Shown here in pieces: positions 28,161 through 37,659 of a DNA stretch of 56,738 nucleotides. How positions within the stretch are numbered: position 1 is the first letter of the stretch; every line of letters starts with the position of its first letter. The notes beneath the pieces are model-generated. The model was not told the origin of the DNA. It saw only the letters and a list, made by a program, of their open reading frames with translations, and ran no database searches. Source of the stretch: an uncultured Phocaeicola sp. (GTDB lineage: Bacteria; Bacteroidota; Bacteroidia; Bacteroidales; Bacteroidaceae); assembly GCA_948579315.1 (NCBI GenBank), contig CAPAOL010000020.1:1-56738 (forward strand), in the 5' to 3' direction. The position numbers and the translations under genes are program-made.

Positions 28161-29888
28161 CTATACTTCTTCCATCCGCTCCAGCTCCCATCCCCGGAAC
28201 TGTATGATAATACAGTGCAGCTTCGTGTTCTGCACCAACTGCCATACCCGGGGTGCGGCAGCATATTCGTTAATCTGTTTCACCGCTTCCTGCCATTGCG
28301 TCCGGGCTTTCTCTTCCGTGTCCTTCACCGACAGATATTTCAGTTCAAGAATATAGCTATGCTTCACCTCGTAGCGCATCAGGTCCGGCATGAGGAAGAG
28401 GTCGCAGTAACCGTGGCTCAGTTCCATTTCCGGAGCCATCAGGTAATAAGCGTTTACGCTGAGGTAGGCGGTGAAGAAACCCTGTATATTTCGCTCGCCT
28501 TCCATGGCACTGCGTACAGATGAATTTTCCTTGTAGGCATGGGCAATGAATTCCAGTGTTTCGCGCCAATGGCCTTCGTAAGCCATTTCATCGAACAGGT
28601 CCATCAAATTGTTCAGGTTGATATGGCGTTTGTCCTGGTACTCCTCCAGCATGAATTCGTAATACTGTTTGCGCACATTATAGTTGGGGATACTCAATAC
28701 CAAGCGGCTGCCGCGTGTGGCAGTGATGGTCAACATGCCATAATAGAAGAGCAGGCTGGGGAAGATTTCGGGTTTGGCGATTTCCTTGGCCGGGAAGGTG
28801 GTGATCAGGTTGGTGATAATTTGCCCTTCTTCGGTGATTTTACGTAATACGCCCTTGCGGTTGCCGTCCAGCTTGTCCAGCTGGATTAGTTTCTTCATTT
28901 TGTTGTAGTCCGTACGGGTGTTGGGATCTATCATCTCTTTAGGAGATTTGCCCAGCGTGATGTAATTGCGCAGGTAGTAAAGTACCATGTCGCAATTGAA
29001 CATTTTCGGGTCGCGTTCCAGGCTTTCTTCTGCGAAACAGTAATTATTATACCACGGTTTCATCTCCCGGATCATTGCTTCGATGTCCGCGTCGATCGGG
29101 AGCTGTCCGGCATCCTTATAATATTGGAACATGGTGCGCACGTCCGTTTCGCTGAATCCCAGCATCATGTTGAACTGGTAGTCGGTACTGATATTCCAGC
29201 CGATGTTGAATCCGCTGGTCAGGTCGTCCAAGGTGACGGGGCTGACGCCGGTCATGAAGATGCGCTCGAACATGCCTTTGAATTTCTTGAATATTTCACG
29301 GTAGAATCCGCTGGCATGGGTCAGGGCATGATAAATGTCTTTTCCCTGCTCGTTCAGAACGATGTTGGTAAAGTTATCGTATTCGTCGATGATGAGGTAA
29401 AGTCTCATTCCGGATTCAGCCGCATGCAGGTTCAGGTAGTTCAACTTGCTGACAAAGTCGGGCTGTTCTTCCATCTTTTGTGCAAATCCGGGAAAATAAT
29501 AAGGCTCATACACTTTGCCGAACAGGTCCATCACCATGCCGCAATAGTTATTGAAATTTTCTTCCAGTGAACCGCTTCCGCCACTGGCGCGCGAGAAATC
29601 AAGATACACCACCTGAAATTTTCCTTGCAGGGGGGTGGGGCGGCTGCCTATCCATAGATTGCCGAAGCGTTTCTGGAACTTTTCTTTTTGTGCTATGTCA
29701 TAATACGCACGCAGCATACTCAAAAAGATACTCTTGCCGAAGCGGCGGGGACGGATAAAGAACAGGTTCCGGGGCTGTTTTTCCAGCAAAGGCAGATACA
29801 TGGTTTTATCTACATAGTACATGTTCTGCTCTGCCACTTCCACGAAGTTGGCAATGCCATAGGGGATTTCTTTTATATTTTCCATCAT
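28161..29888 (-). CDS. AAA-ATPase-like protein with C-terminal PD-(D/E)XK nuclease-like domain
   Basis: About 575 residues. The usual family start MENIKEIPYGIANF is at ATG 29888 or 29885; a longer frame begins at TTG 29924, which is less likely. The N-terminal half is the AAA-ATPase-like domain with a P-loop-like motif FFIRPRRFGKSIFLSML and a Walker B-like stretch MRLYLIIDEYDNFTNI. The C-terminal part (about the last 120 residues) fits the DUF1703 nuclease-like fold (YCDLFLMPDLMRYEVKHSYILELKYL, with D and E-x-K type residues). Bacteroides genomes hold many copies of this family; function is unknown, though a mobile or defence-linked origin has been suggested. It is convergent with the DUF1593 gene and has no clear terminator. 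Confidence 0.85.
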   Translation of the reverse strand: MMENIKEIPYGIANFVEVAEQNMYYVDKTMYLPLLEKQPRNLFFIRPRRFGKSIFLSMLRAYYDIAQKEKFQKRFGNLWIGSRPTPLQGKFQVVYLDFSRASGGSGSLEENFNNYCGMVMDLFGKVYEPYYFPGFAQKMEEQPDFVSKLNYLNLHAAESGMRLYLIIDEYDNFTNIVLNEQGKDIYHALTHASGFYREIFKKFKGMFERIFMTGVSPVTLDDLTSGFNIGWNISTDYQFNMMLGFSETDVRTMFQYYKDAGQLPIDADIEAMIREMKPWYNNYCFAEESLERDPKMFNCDMVLYYLRNYITLGKSPKEMIDPNTRTDYNKMKKLIQLDKLDGNRKGVLRKITEEGQIITNLITTFPAKEIAKPEIFPSLLFYYGMLTITATRGSRLVLSIPNYNVRKQYYEFMLEEYQDKRHINLNNLMDLFDEMAYEGHWRETLEFIAHAYKENSSVRSAMEGERNIQGFFTAYLSVNAYYLMAPEMELSHGYCDLFLMPDLMRYEVKHSYILELKYLSVKDTEEKARTQWQEAVKQINEYAAAPRVWQLVQNTKLHCIIIQFRGWELERMEEV

Positions 29889-30057
29889 TGCTTCTGTTGT
29901 CTTTAGTTCGTATCCGGATGCCAATACAACAAAGATAGTCTATTCTTCCTGAAGGAACAAAGGAAATAAAGTTTTTAATAGAAAGAAGATGTTCAAGGTA
30001 AGTTATGCGTTTGAAAGAAAATTCTTTATTACTCCCCGCTAGATTTCTACTGGGTCG

Positions 30058-30111
30058 AAAAAAAGGGCGTGCCAAAAGCCATGTTTATTATTTAGACCTT
30101 TTGGCACACCC
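30058..30111 (-). terminator. Intrinsic terminator of nadB
   Basis: Read on the minus strand, GGGTGTGCCAAAAG and CTTTTGGCACGCCC form a 14-bp stem with one mismatch, an 19-base loop, then a run of T. It starts 27 bp after the nadB stop codon. Confidence 0.9.
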
Positions 30112-30137
30112 TCTTGGTGGATTCTGAAATCAGTTTC

Positions 30138-31718
30138 TTATTTCTTCTCTGCCGCGGCATGTGGATAGTCAATCGTATAATGCAGTCCGCGACTCTCTTT
30201 CCGTTCCATTGCCTGACGGGTGATCAAATACCCGATGTTAATCATGTTACGCAGTTCGCAAAGTTCGCGTGAAGCCTTACAGCGTTTGAAAAGACGCTCG
30301 GTTTCTTCATATAAAATATCCAATCGGTTCCAAGCACGGATTAATCGCGTATTACTGCGCACAATACCTACATAAGCTTCCATAATCTGGTTCACCTCTT
30401 TCATGCTTTGGGTTATCAGTACCCGTTCTTCATTGTTCATGGTTCCTTCATCGTTCCATTCGGGGATATCCTCATTGAAGTCATACCGGTCGAGTACATT
30501 TAGTGCATGTTTGGCTGCCGCGTCCGCATAAACCACTGCTTCTATCAGCGAATTGGAAGCCAGACGGTTACCTCCGTGCAGACCGGTACATGAACATTCG
30601 CCGATAGCATACAAACGGTTGATGCTGCTCTGTCCGTCCAGATCGACTTTGATACCTCCGCACAGATAATGAGCAGCCGGAGCCACAGGAATATAGTCCT
30701 TAGTAATATCAATGCCTAGGCTGAGGCATTTTTTATAAATATTGGGGAAATGTTTTTTTGTTTCTTCCGGATCTTTATGCGTCACATCCAGATATACATG
30801 ATCTTCACCGCGCTGCTTCATTTCGTTATCAATGGCACGTGCTACGATATCACGTGGGGCCAATGACAGGCGTGGATCATATTTTTGCATGAATTCTTCG
30901 CCACTTTGATTCTTTAAGACAGCACCGTAACCGCGCATGGCTTCGGTGATGAGGAAACTGGGACGGTCTCCCGGATGGAAGAGGGCGGTGGGATGGAATT
31001 GTATAAATTCCATGTCCTTTACTGCTCCTTTGGCACGGTACACCATAGCAATGCCGTCTCCCGTAGCTACTAGTGGATTGGTTGTATTGCGGTATACCGC
31101 TTCGCATCCGCCTGTTGCCATTACAGTTACTTTGGACAGGAACGTATCCACTTCTCCTGTTTTCTCATTCAATACGTAAGCACCGAAACATTTGATGCCT
31201 GGTGTATGGCGGGTGACGATAATTCCCAAATGATGCTGGGTAATGATTTCTACCGCATAGTGATCTGTAAATATGGTAATATTGGGATGAGCTTTTACCG
31301 CTTCTATCAAGCTGGTTTGTATTTCAGCTCCTGTATTGTCTTTGTGGTGCAGGATACGGAACTCGGAATGGCCTCCTTCTTTGTGGAGGTCGAATTCTCC
31401 ATCCTCTTTTTTATCAAAATCCACTCCCCATTTTATCAGTTCCTGGATTTGTGCAGGTGCTTCTCGCACTACTTTTTCTACAGCCGCGCGGTCACTGATC
31501 CAATCGCCGGCAATCATCGTGTCTTCAATGTGTTTCTCGAAATTGTCTACTTTCAAGTTGGTAACAGATGCTATACCTCCCTGAGCAAAATAGGTATTGG
31601 CTTCTTCCAGTCCTGCTTTACAAATCAGGGCGACTTTACCTTTGTGAGCTACTTTCAGTGCGAAGCTCATTCCGGCAAGTCCTGAGCCGATAACAAGGAA
31701 ATCGAATTTTTTAACCAT
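30138..31718 (-). CDS. nadB: L-aspartate oxidase
   Basis: Oxidises L-aspartate to iminoaspartate, the first step of NAD biosynthesis, in the cytoplasm with FAD. The 526-residue protein opens with the FAD-binding motif GSGLAGMSFALKVA and carries the family blocks TYFAQGGIASV, HHKDNTGAEIQTSLIEAV, EFIQFHPTALFHPG, FLITEAMRGYGAVL and YAIGECSCTGLHGGNRLASNSLIEAVVY, which also mark it from succinate dehydrogenase flavoproteins by context. Length is normal. It is monocistronic here, with its own promoter and terminator; nadA and nadC are not in the window. Confidence 0.96.
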   Translation of the reverse strand: MVKKFDFLVIGSGLAGMSFALKVAHKGKVALICKAGLEEANTYFAQGGIASVTNLKVDNFEKHIEDTMIAGDWISDRAAVEKVVREAPAQIQELIKWGVDFDKKEDGEFDLHKEGGHSEFRILHHKDNTGAEIQTSLIEAVKAHPNITIFTDHYAVEIITQHHLGIIVTRHTPGIKCFGAYVLNEKTGEVDTFLSKVTVMATGGCEAVYRNTTNPLVATGDGIAMVYRAKGAVKDMEFIQFHPTALFHPGDRPSFLITEAMRGYGAVLKNQSGEEFMQKYDPRLSLAPRDIVARAIDNEMKQRGEDHVYLDVTHKDPEETKKHFPNIYKKCLSLGIDITKDYIPVAPAAHYLCGGIKVDLDGQSSINRLYAIGECSCTGLHGGNRLASNSLIEAVVYADAAAKHALNVLDRYDFNEDIPEWNDEGTMNNEERVLITQSMKEVNQIMEAYVGIVRSNTRLIRAWNRLDILYEETERLFKRCKASRELCELRNMINIGYLITRQAMERKESRGLHYTIDYPHAAAEKK

Positions 31719-31738
31719 GATAATATGCTTTATGGGTG

Positions 31739-31746
31739 CAAAGCTA
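31739..31746 (-). promoter_or_regulatory. -7 promoter element of nadB
   Basis: On the minus strand TAGCTTTG, exact match to TAnnTTTG, followed by the often seen CA. It lies 20 bp before the nadB start codon, giving a short leader. Confidence 0.65.
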
Positions 31747-31873
31747 CGAAAAACCTTTATTCATTGTACCTTTTGCTCTTGTTTTTACTATTTTTTTCGT
31801 GAAGAATAAACGAAATAGATAATGCAAGTATGAAATTAAAAGTGTAACTTTCTGCATTTTTAAATAGAATAGG

Positions 31874-32434
31874 ATGGAAAACAATAAAGAAATCATTCAC
31901 GAAAGTGAGGTAAAAGAACTTATAATTGAGTTGAGGGGTGAGAAAGTACTGATAGACCGGGATGTAGCTAAGCTTTATGGCGTAGAAACCAGGGATATAA
32001 ATAAAGCAGTAAAAAATAATGCAGATAAATTCCCTGAAAATTACTGTTTTAGCTTGCAATTATCTGAAAAACAGGAACTGGTGGAAAATTTCCACCGGTT
32101 AGAAAGTTTGAAGTATTCAACCGTTGTCCCCAAAGCTTTTACAGAACGGGGATTGTATATGTTGGCTACTATATTAAAAGGTCCGAGAGCTACCGCAACT
32201 ACTTTTGCCATTATCGAATCATTCTTTAAGTTAAGGACATTAGTACGGAATGTAAATATCATGGCTACCGAGTATGATGAGGAAAAGAGGAAGAGTCTGG
32301 TACAACGTAGTGGAGAACTGCTGAATGAACTGCTGACTGATGAGGGTGATATAACAGAAACGGAATCTTCTATCGAATTAAATTTGTATGCTTTGAAGAT
32401 GAAACGTACAGTAAAGAGGACAAAAAAAGGATAA
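31874..32434 (+). CDS. ORF6N domain-containing protein
   Basis: A 186-residue cytoplasmic protein. Residues about 14-100 form the ORF6N domain (VKELIIELRGEKVLIDRDVAKLYGV, INKAVKNNADKFPENYCF, VPKAFTERGLYMLATILKG), a DNA-binding module known from phage antirepressors and KilA-N type proteins. The rest is helical, with a basic C-terminus (MKRTVKRTKKG). Single ORF6N genes of this kind are scattered in Bacteroides chromosomes without other phage genes, and their role is unknown. A near-consensus -7 sequence (TAACTTTC) lies about 20 bp before the start. No adjoining gene explains it. Confidence 0.85.
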   Translation: MENNKEIIHESEVKELIIELRGEKVLIDRDVAKLYGVETRDINKAVKNNADKFPENYCFSLQLSEKQELVENFHRLESLKYSTVVPKAFTERGLYMLATILKGPRATATTFAIIESFFKLRTLVRNVNIMATEYDEEKRKSLVQRSGELLNELLTDEGDITETESSIELNLYALKMKRTVKRTKKG

Positions 32435-32506
32435 ATTCTCTTATTCTGCGCCGTAATGAGGTCGATAAACGATAAATTTATTATCTTTCGGGCAAATTAC
32501 AATAAG

Positions 32507-32920
32507 ATGATGAATCGAATTTTTCATGTGAAGATAGCAGGAGGCACTTATCTGTTTCTGATACTGCTGACAGCCGTCATGGTATTTGCTTTCTGGTGTA
32601 TGAAGGCAATGATAGGATTGGTGGTGGCATTGGGGCTGATCATTACCATTGAACGTATTATCCATTCTACTTATACGCTGACTGCGGATGGAAAGCTGGT
32701 GGTGTATTATGGTCGTTTTTATAAAGGGAAGACCATTCCCTTGACTGACATTACGGATGTGGAGCTGAAACGAAGTTCCGGATTCGGTGGAATTATGCCT
32801 TCGAAATATGTATTGATACATTATGAGAAGAAAAATTTATTGTCATTGGTTCCTGTAAAGCCGGAAGAATTTATCAATGCGTTGGTGAAGCGGCTGGAGC
32901 ATAGGATAGAGGAGGAATAA
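32507..32920 (+). CDS. Small membrane protein with bacterial PH domain
   Basis: About 137 residues from ATG 32507 (another ATG follows at 32510). The upstream in-frame ATG at 32456 adds 17 residues (MRSINDKFIIFRANYNK) before the natural-looking start MNRIFHVKIAGG; a promoter-like TATCTTTC lies within that stretch, which favours the later start. Two hydrophobic segments (about residues 12-55) are followed by a bacterial pleckstrin-homology-type domain (YTLTADGKLVVYYGRFYKGKTIPLTDITDVELKRS). Such bPH proteins are membrane-anchored and of unknown function. It lies 49 bp before the dihydrolipoyl dehydrogenase gene. Confidence 0.75.
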   Translation: MMNRIFHVKIAGGTYLFLILLTAVMVFAFWCMKAMIGLVVALGLIITIERIIHSTYTLTADGKLVVYYGRFYKGKTIPLTDITDVELKRSSGFGGIMPSKYVLIHYEKKNLLSLVPVKPEEFINALVKRLEHRIEEE

Positions 32921-32969
32921 TGTTGAAGGTTTTGAACAGATAAAAACTAATTAACCCAAAATAAATACC

Positions 32970-34310
32970 ATGAAATATCAAATTGCAATCATCGGTGGAG
33001 GTCCCGCAGGGTATACTGCTGCCGAAGCTGCCGGAAAGGCAGGACTGAGTGTTGTATTGTTCGAAAAAAGAAGTCTGGGCGGTGTCTGCCTGAATGAGGG
33101 ATGTATTCCTACCAAGACCTTGCTTTATTCGGCTAAAGTATATGATTATGCGAAACATGCTTCAAAGTATGCCGTGAATGTGTCTGAAGCTTCTTTTGAT
33201 TTAGGAAAGATTGTGGCGCGTAAATCAAAGGTGGTTCGTAAGCTGGTATTGGGAATCAAGGCAAAACTGACTGCGCATCAGGTAAATATAGTAACGGGAG
33301 AAGCCACGATTGTAGATAAGAATACCATCCAATGCGGTGGGGAAACCTACGAATGTGAGAATTTGCTGCTGTGTACCGGCAGTGAAACATTTATTCCTCC
33401 TATTCCGGGAGTGGAAAACGTGGATTACTGGACGCACCGTGATGCACTGGATAATAAAGAAGTACCTGCTTCATTGACTATTGTCGGCGGTGGAGTGATC
33501 GGTATGGAATTTGCTTCTTTCTTCACCAGTTTGGGAGTACAGGTGACTGTGGTCGAAATGTTGGATGAAATCCTGGGTGGCATGGATAAAGAGCTGTCGG
33601 CCATGCTCCGGGCTGAATATGCCAAAAAAGGAATCAAGTTCCTGCTCAGTACGAAAGTAGTAGGGGTATCCAAAGGGGAGACCGGTATTACTGTGTCATA
33701 CGAAAATGCAGATGGAGCAGGAACTGTTACAGCTGATAAGTTATTGATGAGTGTAGGCCGTCGTCCGGTGACAAAAGGTTTCGGACTGGAAAATCTGAAT
33801 TTGGAATGGACGGAACGCAGATGCATCAAAGTAGATGAACATTTGCAATCTTCTGTCCCCGGTGTCTATGTATGCGGTGATTTGAACGGAGTCTCTTTGT
33901 TGGCACATACCGCCGTGCGTGAGGCGGAAGTGGCTGTCCATCATATTACAGGTAAGGAAGATGCGATGAGTTATCGTGCCATACCGGGTGTGGTCTATAC
34001 AAATCCTGAGATTGCCGGGGTAGGTATGAGCGAGGAAGCTTTGCAGGCCGCAGGTATTCCTTATCGAGCCGTTAAGTTGCCGATGGCTTACTCCGGGCGT
34101 TTTGTAGCCGAGAATGAAGGAGTGAACGGTGTCTGCAAAGTTTTGGCAGCCGAAGACGGTACTGTATTGGGAGCGCATATGTTGGGTAATCCTGCTTCCG
34201 AGCTGATTGTATTGGCAGGTATGGCTATTGAGGATGGTAAGACCATAGAGGATTGGAAACGATATGTATTCCCTCATCCTACTGTGGGTGAGATATTCAG
34301 GGAACTATAA
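32970..34310 (+). CDS. lpdA: Dihydrolipoyl dehydrogenase (E3)
   Basis: FAD/NAD-dependent disulfide oxidoreductase that reoxidises dihydrolipoamide in 2-oxoacid dehydrogenase or glycine-cleavage complexes. The 446-residue sequence has the FAD motif IGGGPAGYTAAEAAGKAG, the redox-active disulfide Cys40-Cys45 (GGVCLNEGCIPTK), the NAD-binding motif IVGGGVIGMEFASFF, the second FAD block GVYVCGDLNG, and the C-terminal His-Pro-Thr...Glu of the active site (FPHPTVGEIF). No E1 or E2 genes are adjacent, so the complex served is not evident. Its stop codon overlaps the start of dacB by one base (TAATG), indicating translational coupling. Confidence 0.95.
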   Translation: MKYQIAIIGGGPAGYTAAEAAGKAGLSVVLFEKRSLGGVCLNEGCIPTKTLLYSAKVYDYAKHASKYAVNVSEASFDLGKIVARKSKVVRKLVLGIKAKLTAHQVNIVTGEATIVDKNTIQCGGETYECENLLLCTGSETFIPPIPGVENVDYWTHRDALDNKEVPASLTIVGGGVIGMEFASFFTSLGVQVTVVEMLDEILGGMDKELSAMLRAEYAKKGIKFLLSTKVVGVSKGETGITVSYENADGAGTVTADKLLMSVGRRPVTKGFGLENLNLEWTERRCIKVDEHLQSSVPGVYVCGDLNGVSLLAHTAVREAEVAVHHITGKEDAMSYRAIPGVVYTNPEIAGVGMSEEALQAAGIPYRAVKLPMAYSGRFVAENEGVNGVCKVLAAEDGTVLGAHMLGNPASELIVLAGMAIEDGKTIEDWKRYVFPHPTVGEIFREL

Positions 34311-35710
34311 TGAAACGAGTTTTATTTTTCTTTTTACTGATTTTATCTATTCACTTCATAAACGCCCAGCCGCTATCTCAGCGGCTGGACGCTTTACTGC
34401 ATGAGGAAGTTCTGAAAACATCCGAAGTGGGTATTGCCGTATTCGATCTGACCACCGGGAAATCCGTTTACCGTTATCAGGACGAGAAACTATACCGTCC
34501 TGCTTCTGTTGAGAAGATAATCACTTCGGTTACCGCCTTGGCGCAACTGGGAGCGGATTATACCATGGATACCGGTCTCCGTTATCGTGGAAAGATAGAA
34601 AATGACACGTTGAAAGGCAGTCTGTATCTGATAGGCGGTTTTGATCCGGAATTTATGGACGAGGATCTGGACCGTCTGGTAGATGCGTTGGCAAGTCAAG
34701 GCATCCGTTATGTGACAGACACCCTTGCGGCGGATGTTTCCATGACAGACTCGGTTTATTGGGGTTCCGGCTGGTGTTGGGACGATACTCCTTACTCCTT
34801 CCAGCCCTATCTTTCCCCTCTCATGCTGAATAGGGGCTGCGTGGATGTATCGGTTTCTCCTGCTCAGAAGGACTCGTTGCCTAAAGTCGTTTGTACGCCG
34901 GTTTCCGATTATTATCAGGTTCATAATCACGGGGTGAGCCGTAATCCGCAAGCCGGGAAGCTGAAAATCACCCGCAACTGGCTCAGCAATGGCAATATCA
35001 TTACCGTTTCCGGAAATGTTTCTTATCCCTATACTGAGAAATTGAATGTATATACTTCCAAAGATTTCTTTTTCCATACCTTTGTCAGCCGTTTGCGCAG
35101 CAAAGGAATTGAAGCGCGAACTTGCACGTATGCCGATTGTCCTGTAACGGCCGACAGTATAGTTACGCTTTATACCGTCCGAAGACCACTCAAGGAAGTG
35201 TTGGAAAGAGCTTTGAAGAAAAGTGATAACCTGTGCGCCGAATCAATGTTTTATCATTTGGCTGCCAAGCGTTCCCTGCATAAACGGGTGACGGGAGAAG
35301 ATGGAACCGATGCCATTCACGCCTTTATGAAAACAGCTTTAGGGTTTAACCCGGAGAACTATAAGATAGCGGACGGCAGCGGTGTTTCCGTTTATAATTA
35401 TATCTCTCCACGTTTACTGTTGGAGTATTTGAAATATGCCTACTATCATCGGGAAATTTTTCTTCCTTTCTATGAGTCCCTGCCCATAGCCGGAGTGGAC
35501 GGTACTTTACAAAACCGGATGAAGCAGACCAAGGCCCGTGGAAATGTGCATGCAAAAACAGGTTCTGTAACCGGAGTCAGCTCGCTGGCAGGCTATGTAA
35601 AAGCTGCTGACGGACATCAACTGGCCTTTGTTATCATCAATCAGAATGTACTGAAATTAAGCCGGGCGCGTGCGTTCCAAGATAAGTTTTGTGATATTTT
35701 ATCTCGTTGA
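34310..35710 (+). CDS. dacB: D-alanyl-D-alanine carboxypeptidase/endopeptidase (PBP4 family, S13)
   Basis: Periplasmic penicillin-binding protein that trims or opens peptidoglycan cross-links. The 466-residue protein has a signal peptide (residues 1-19, ending INAQ) and the three serine-acylase motifs: SVEK (Ser66, Lys69), SDN within KKSDNLCAESMFYHL, and KTG in HAKTGSVTGVSSLAGY. Residues between the first two motifs form the extra domain of the S13 family. The start codon overlaps the lpdA stop, an unusual pairing of functions but probably co-transcribed. Length agrees with the family. Confidence 0.94.
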   Translation: MKRVLFFFLLILSIHFINAQPLSQRLDALLHEEVLKTSEVGIAVFDLTTGKSVYRYQDEKLYRPASVEKIITSVTALAQLGADYTMDTGLRYRGKIENDTLKGSLYLIGGFDPEFMDEDLDRLVDALASQGIRYVTDTLAADVSMTDSVYWGSGWCWDDTPYSFQPYLSPLMLNRGCVDVSVSPAQKDSLPKVVCTPVSDYYQVHNHGVSRNPQAGKLKITRNWLSNGNIITVSGNVSYPYTEKLNVYTSKDFFFHTFVSRLRSKGIEARTCTYADCPVTADSIVTLYTVRRPLKEVLERALKKSDNLCAESMFYHLAAKRSLHKRVTGEDGTDAIHAFMKTALGFNPENYKIADGSGVSVYNYISPRLLLEYLKYAYYHREIFLPFYESLPIAGVDGTLQNRMKQTKARGNVHAKTGSVTGVSSLAGYVKAADGHQLAFVIINQNVLKLSRARAFQDKFCDILSR

Positions 35711-35823
35711 ATTTGAGTTTTTGAATGTTCTGAAACGTATTAAGTAGCAGATTTTGCATATAATAGGACAAAATTTATACCTATTCTGAACGATTTTTGC
35801 AGCATCGGAACAAGATTGTTTCG

Positions 35824-35831
35824 TAACTTTG
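35824..35831 (+). promoter_or_regulatory. -7 promoter element of kduI
   Basis: TAACTTTG matches TAnnTTTG exactly, with TTTTTG about 24 bp upstream as a possible -33 element. It lies 49 bp before the kduI start codon. Confidence 0.6.
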
Positions 35832-35880
35832 CCCAAGTCGAAATAATTCGGAATACTATAAAAACATAAAATAGCTGCTT

Positions 35881-36723
35881 ATGAAGACAAATTATGAAAT
35901 CCGTTATGCCGCGCATCCCGAAGATGCCAAAGGCTATGACACCCAAAGGATACGACGGGATTTCTTAATGGAAAAAGTATTTTCGGACAATGAGGTGAAC
36001 ATGGTTTATTCCATGTATGACCGCATGATTGTAGGAGGAGCCAGACCCGTAGGGGAGGTATTGAAGCTGGAGGCTATCGATCCGTTGAAAGCGCCTTATT
36101 TCCTTACCCGCCGTGAAATGGGGATCTTCAATGTGGGCGGTCCCGGTGTGGTCAAAGCCGGAGATGCCGTGTTCGAACTGGATTATAAAGAAGCGCTTTA
36201 TCTGGGTTCGGGAGACCGGGAAGTGACTTTTGAAAGTAAAGATGTCAAGAACCCTGCCAAATTCTATTTTAACTCTGTTACCGCTCATCGTAACTATCCC
36301 GATAAAAAAGTGACCAAGGCAGATGCCATCGTTGCTGAAATGGGTTCATTGGAAGGGTCCAACCATCGTTGCATCAACAAGATGCTGGTCAGTCAGGTAT
36401 TGCCTACCTGCCAGTTGCAGATGGGAATGACCGAACTGAAACCGGGAAGTGTGTGGAACACCATGCCGGCGCACGTGCACAGCCGCCGTATGGAAGCCTA
36501 CTTCTATTTCGAAGTGCCCGATGAACACGCTGTTTGCCATTTTATGGGAGAAGTGGATGAAACCCGTCATATATGGATGAAAGGCGATCAGGCAGTCTTG
36601 TCTCCCGAATGGTCTATCCATAGTGCGGCGGCAACACACAACTATACCTTTATCTGGGGTATGGGTGGAGAGAATCTGGATTACGGTGATCAGGACTTCT
36701 CATTGATTACAGACTTGAAATAA
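35881..36723 (+). CDS. kduI: 5-dehydro-4-deoxy-D-glucuronate isomerase
   Basis: Converts 5-keto-4-deoxyuronate, the spontaneous product of unsaturated galacturonate or glucuronate released by lyase pathways, to 2,5-diketo-3-deoxygluconate in the cytoplasm. At 280 residues it is the usual length. The cupin metal site is visible in MPAHVHSRRMEAYFYFEV (two His and a Glu) and in SIHSAAATHNYTFIWGM. It is followed 36 bp later by kduD, forming the standard pair. The pathway connects directly with the PL10-CE8 enzyme of region 2. Confidence 0.96.
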   Translation: MKTNYEIRYAAHPEDAKGYDTQRIRRDFLMEKVFSDNEVNMVYSMYDRMIVGGARPVGEVLKLEAIDPLKAPYFLTRREMGIFNVGGPGVVKAGDAVFELDYKEALYLGSGDREVTFESKDVKNPAKFYFNSVTAHRNYPDKKVTKADAIVAEMGSLEGSNHRCINKMLVSQVLPTCQLQMGMTELKPGSVWNTMPAHVHSRRMEAYFYFEVPDEHAVCHFMGEVDETRHIWMKGDQAVLSPEWSIHSAAATHNYTFIWGMGGENLDYGDQDFSLITDLK

Positions 36724-36759
36724 ATCATATAACTTCATTAATTTAATAATATAAGTATC

Positions 36760-37563
36760 ATGAATCAGTATTTGAATTTTTCTTTGGAAGGTAAAGTAGC
36801 TCTTGTAACAGGCGCTTCTTATGGTATCGGTTTTGCTATTGCATCTGCTTTTGCAGAACAGGGCGCAACCATCTGTTTCAACGACATCAATCAGGAATTG
36901 GTGGATAAAGGTCTGGCTTCTTACGCTGAAAAAGGAATCAAGGCACACGGATATGTATGCGATGTTACTGACGAACCTGCCGTACAGGCTATGGTTGCCA
37001 CTATTGCAAAAGAAGTAGGTACCATCGATATTCTTGTAAACAATGCCGGTATTATCCGTCGCGTTCCGATGCACGAGATGGAAGCTGCCGATTTCCGCCG
37101 TGTTATTGATATTGACTTGAATGCTCCGTTCATTGTTTCTAAAGCGGTTTTGCCTGCGATGATGGAAAAAGGACACGGAAAAATCATCAATATCTGCTCT
37201 ATGATGTCTGAGTTGGGTCGTGAAACCGTTTCTGCATACGCTGCCGCTAAAGGTGGTTTGAAGATGTTGACCCGTAACATCTGTTCTGAATACGGAGAAT
37301 ACAACATTCAGTGTAATGGTATCGGTCCGGGCTATATCGCTACTCCGCAAACAGCTCCGTTACGTGAAATCCAGCCCGATGGAAGTCGTCATCCGTTTGA
37401 TACATTCATCTGTGCCAAGACTCCGGCCGGCCGTTGGTTGGATCCGCAGGAATTGACCGGTCCTGCCGTATTCCTTGCATCTGAAGCATCTAATGCCGTC
37501 AATGGCCATATTCTCTATGTAGATGGCGGTATTCTGGCCTACATTGGTAAGCAGCCTAAATAA
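36760..37563 (+). CDS. kduD: 2-deoxy-D-gluconate 3-dehydrogenase / KduD-type short-chain dehydrogenase
   Basis: NAD-dependent reduction of 2,5-diketo-3-deoxygluconate to 2-keto-3-deoxygluconate, the step after KduI. The 267-residue SDR has the cofactor motif TGASYGIGFAIA, NNAGI, a catalytic Ser in SMMSELGRETVSAYAAAKGG (with Tyr and Lys of YxxxK), and the family end GGILAYIGKQP. It is 36 bp downstream of kduI, with a strong hairpin after its stop codon that ends the two-gene unit. KDG kinase and aldolase are not in the window. Confidence 0.94.
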   Translation: MNQYLNFSLEGKVALVTGASYGIGFAIASAFAEQGATICFNDINQELVDKGLASYAEKGIKAHGYVCDVTDEPAVQAMVATIAKEVGTIDILVNNAGIIRRVPMHEMEAADFRRVIDIDLNAPFIVSKAVLPAMMEKGHGKIINICSMMSELGRETVSAYAAAKGGLKMLTRNICSEYGEYNIQCNGIGPGYIATPQTAPLREIQPDGSRHPFDTFICAKTPAGRWLDPQELTGPAVFLASEASNAVNGHILYVDGGILAYIGKQPK

Positions 37564-37580
37564 TTAGTAGATATAAATAG

Positions 37581-37629
37581 AAAGAATCTGCTTGTGTCTT
37601 TGTTGATACTTGCAGATTCTTTGTATTTT
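37581..37629 (+). terminator. Intrinsic terminator after kduD
   Basis: AAAGAATCTGC and GCAGATTCTTT are perfect 11-bp arms with a 20-base loop, followed by GTATTTTT. The T-rich tail doubles as the -7 element of the next gene. Confidence 0.8.
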
Positions 37630-37631
37630 TG
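37599..37631 (+). promoter_or_regulatory. Promoter of the DUF4861 lipoprotein gene, overlapping the kduD terminator
   Basis: TTTG (37599-37602), 21 bp, then TATTTTTG (37624-37631) match the Bacteroides -33/-7 consensus. The start codon is 28 bp downstream. The elements lie in the terminator loop and tail, so termination and initiation share the same bases. Confidence 0.6.
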
Positions 37632-37659
37632 TCTTTCAGTTCGACAAACAATAAATAGT

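Noticed and set aside
28539..29570. Plus-strand frames opposite the AAA-ATPase-like gene
   Set aside because: Fragmentary shadows on the opposite strand without starts or motifs.
31874..32434. Prophage remnant based on the ORF6N domain
   Set aside because: Neighbours are housekeeping genes, with no integrase, structural gene or attachment repeat; lone ORF6N genes are common in Bacteroides.
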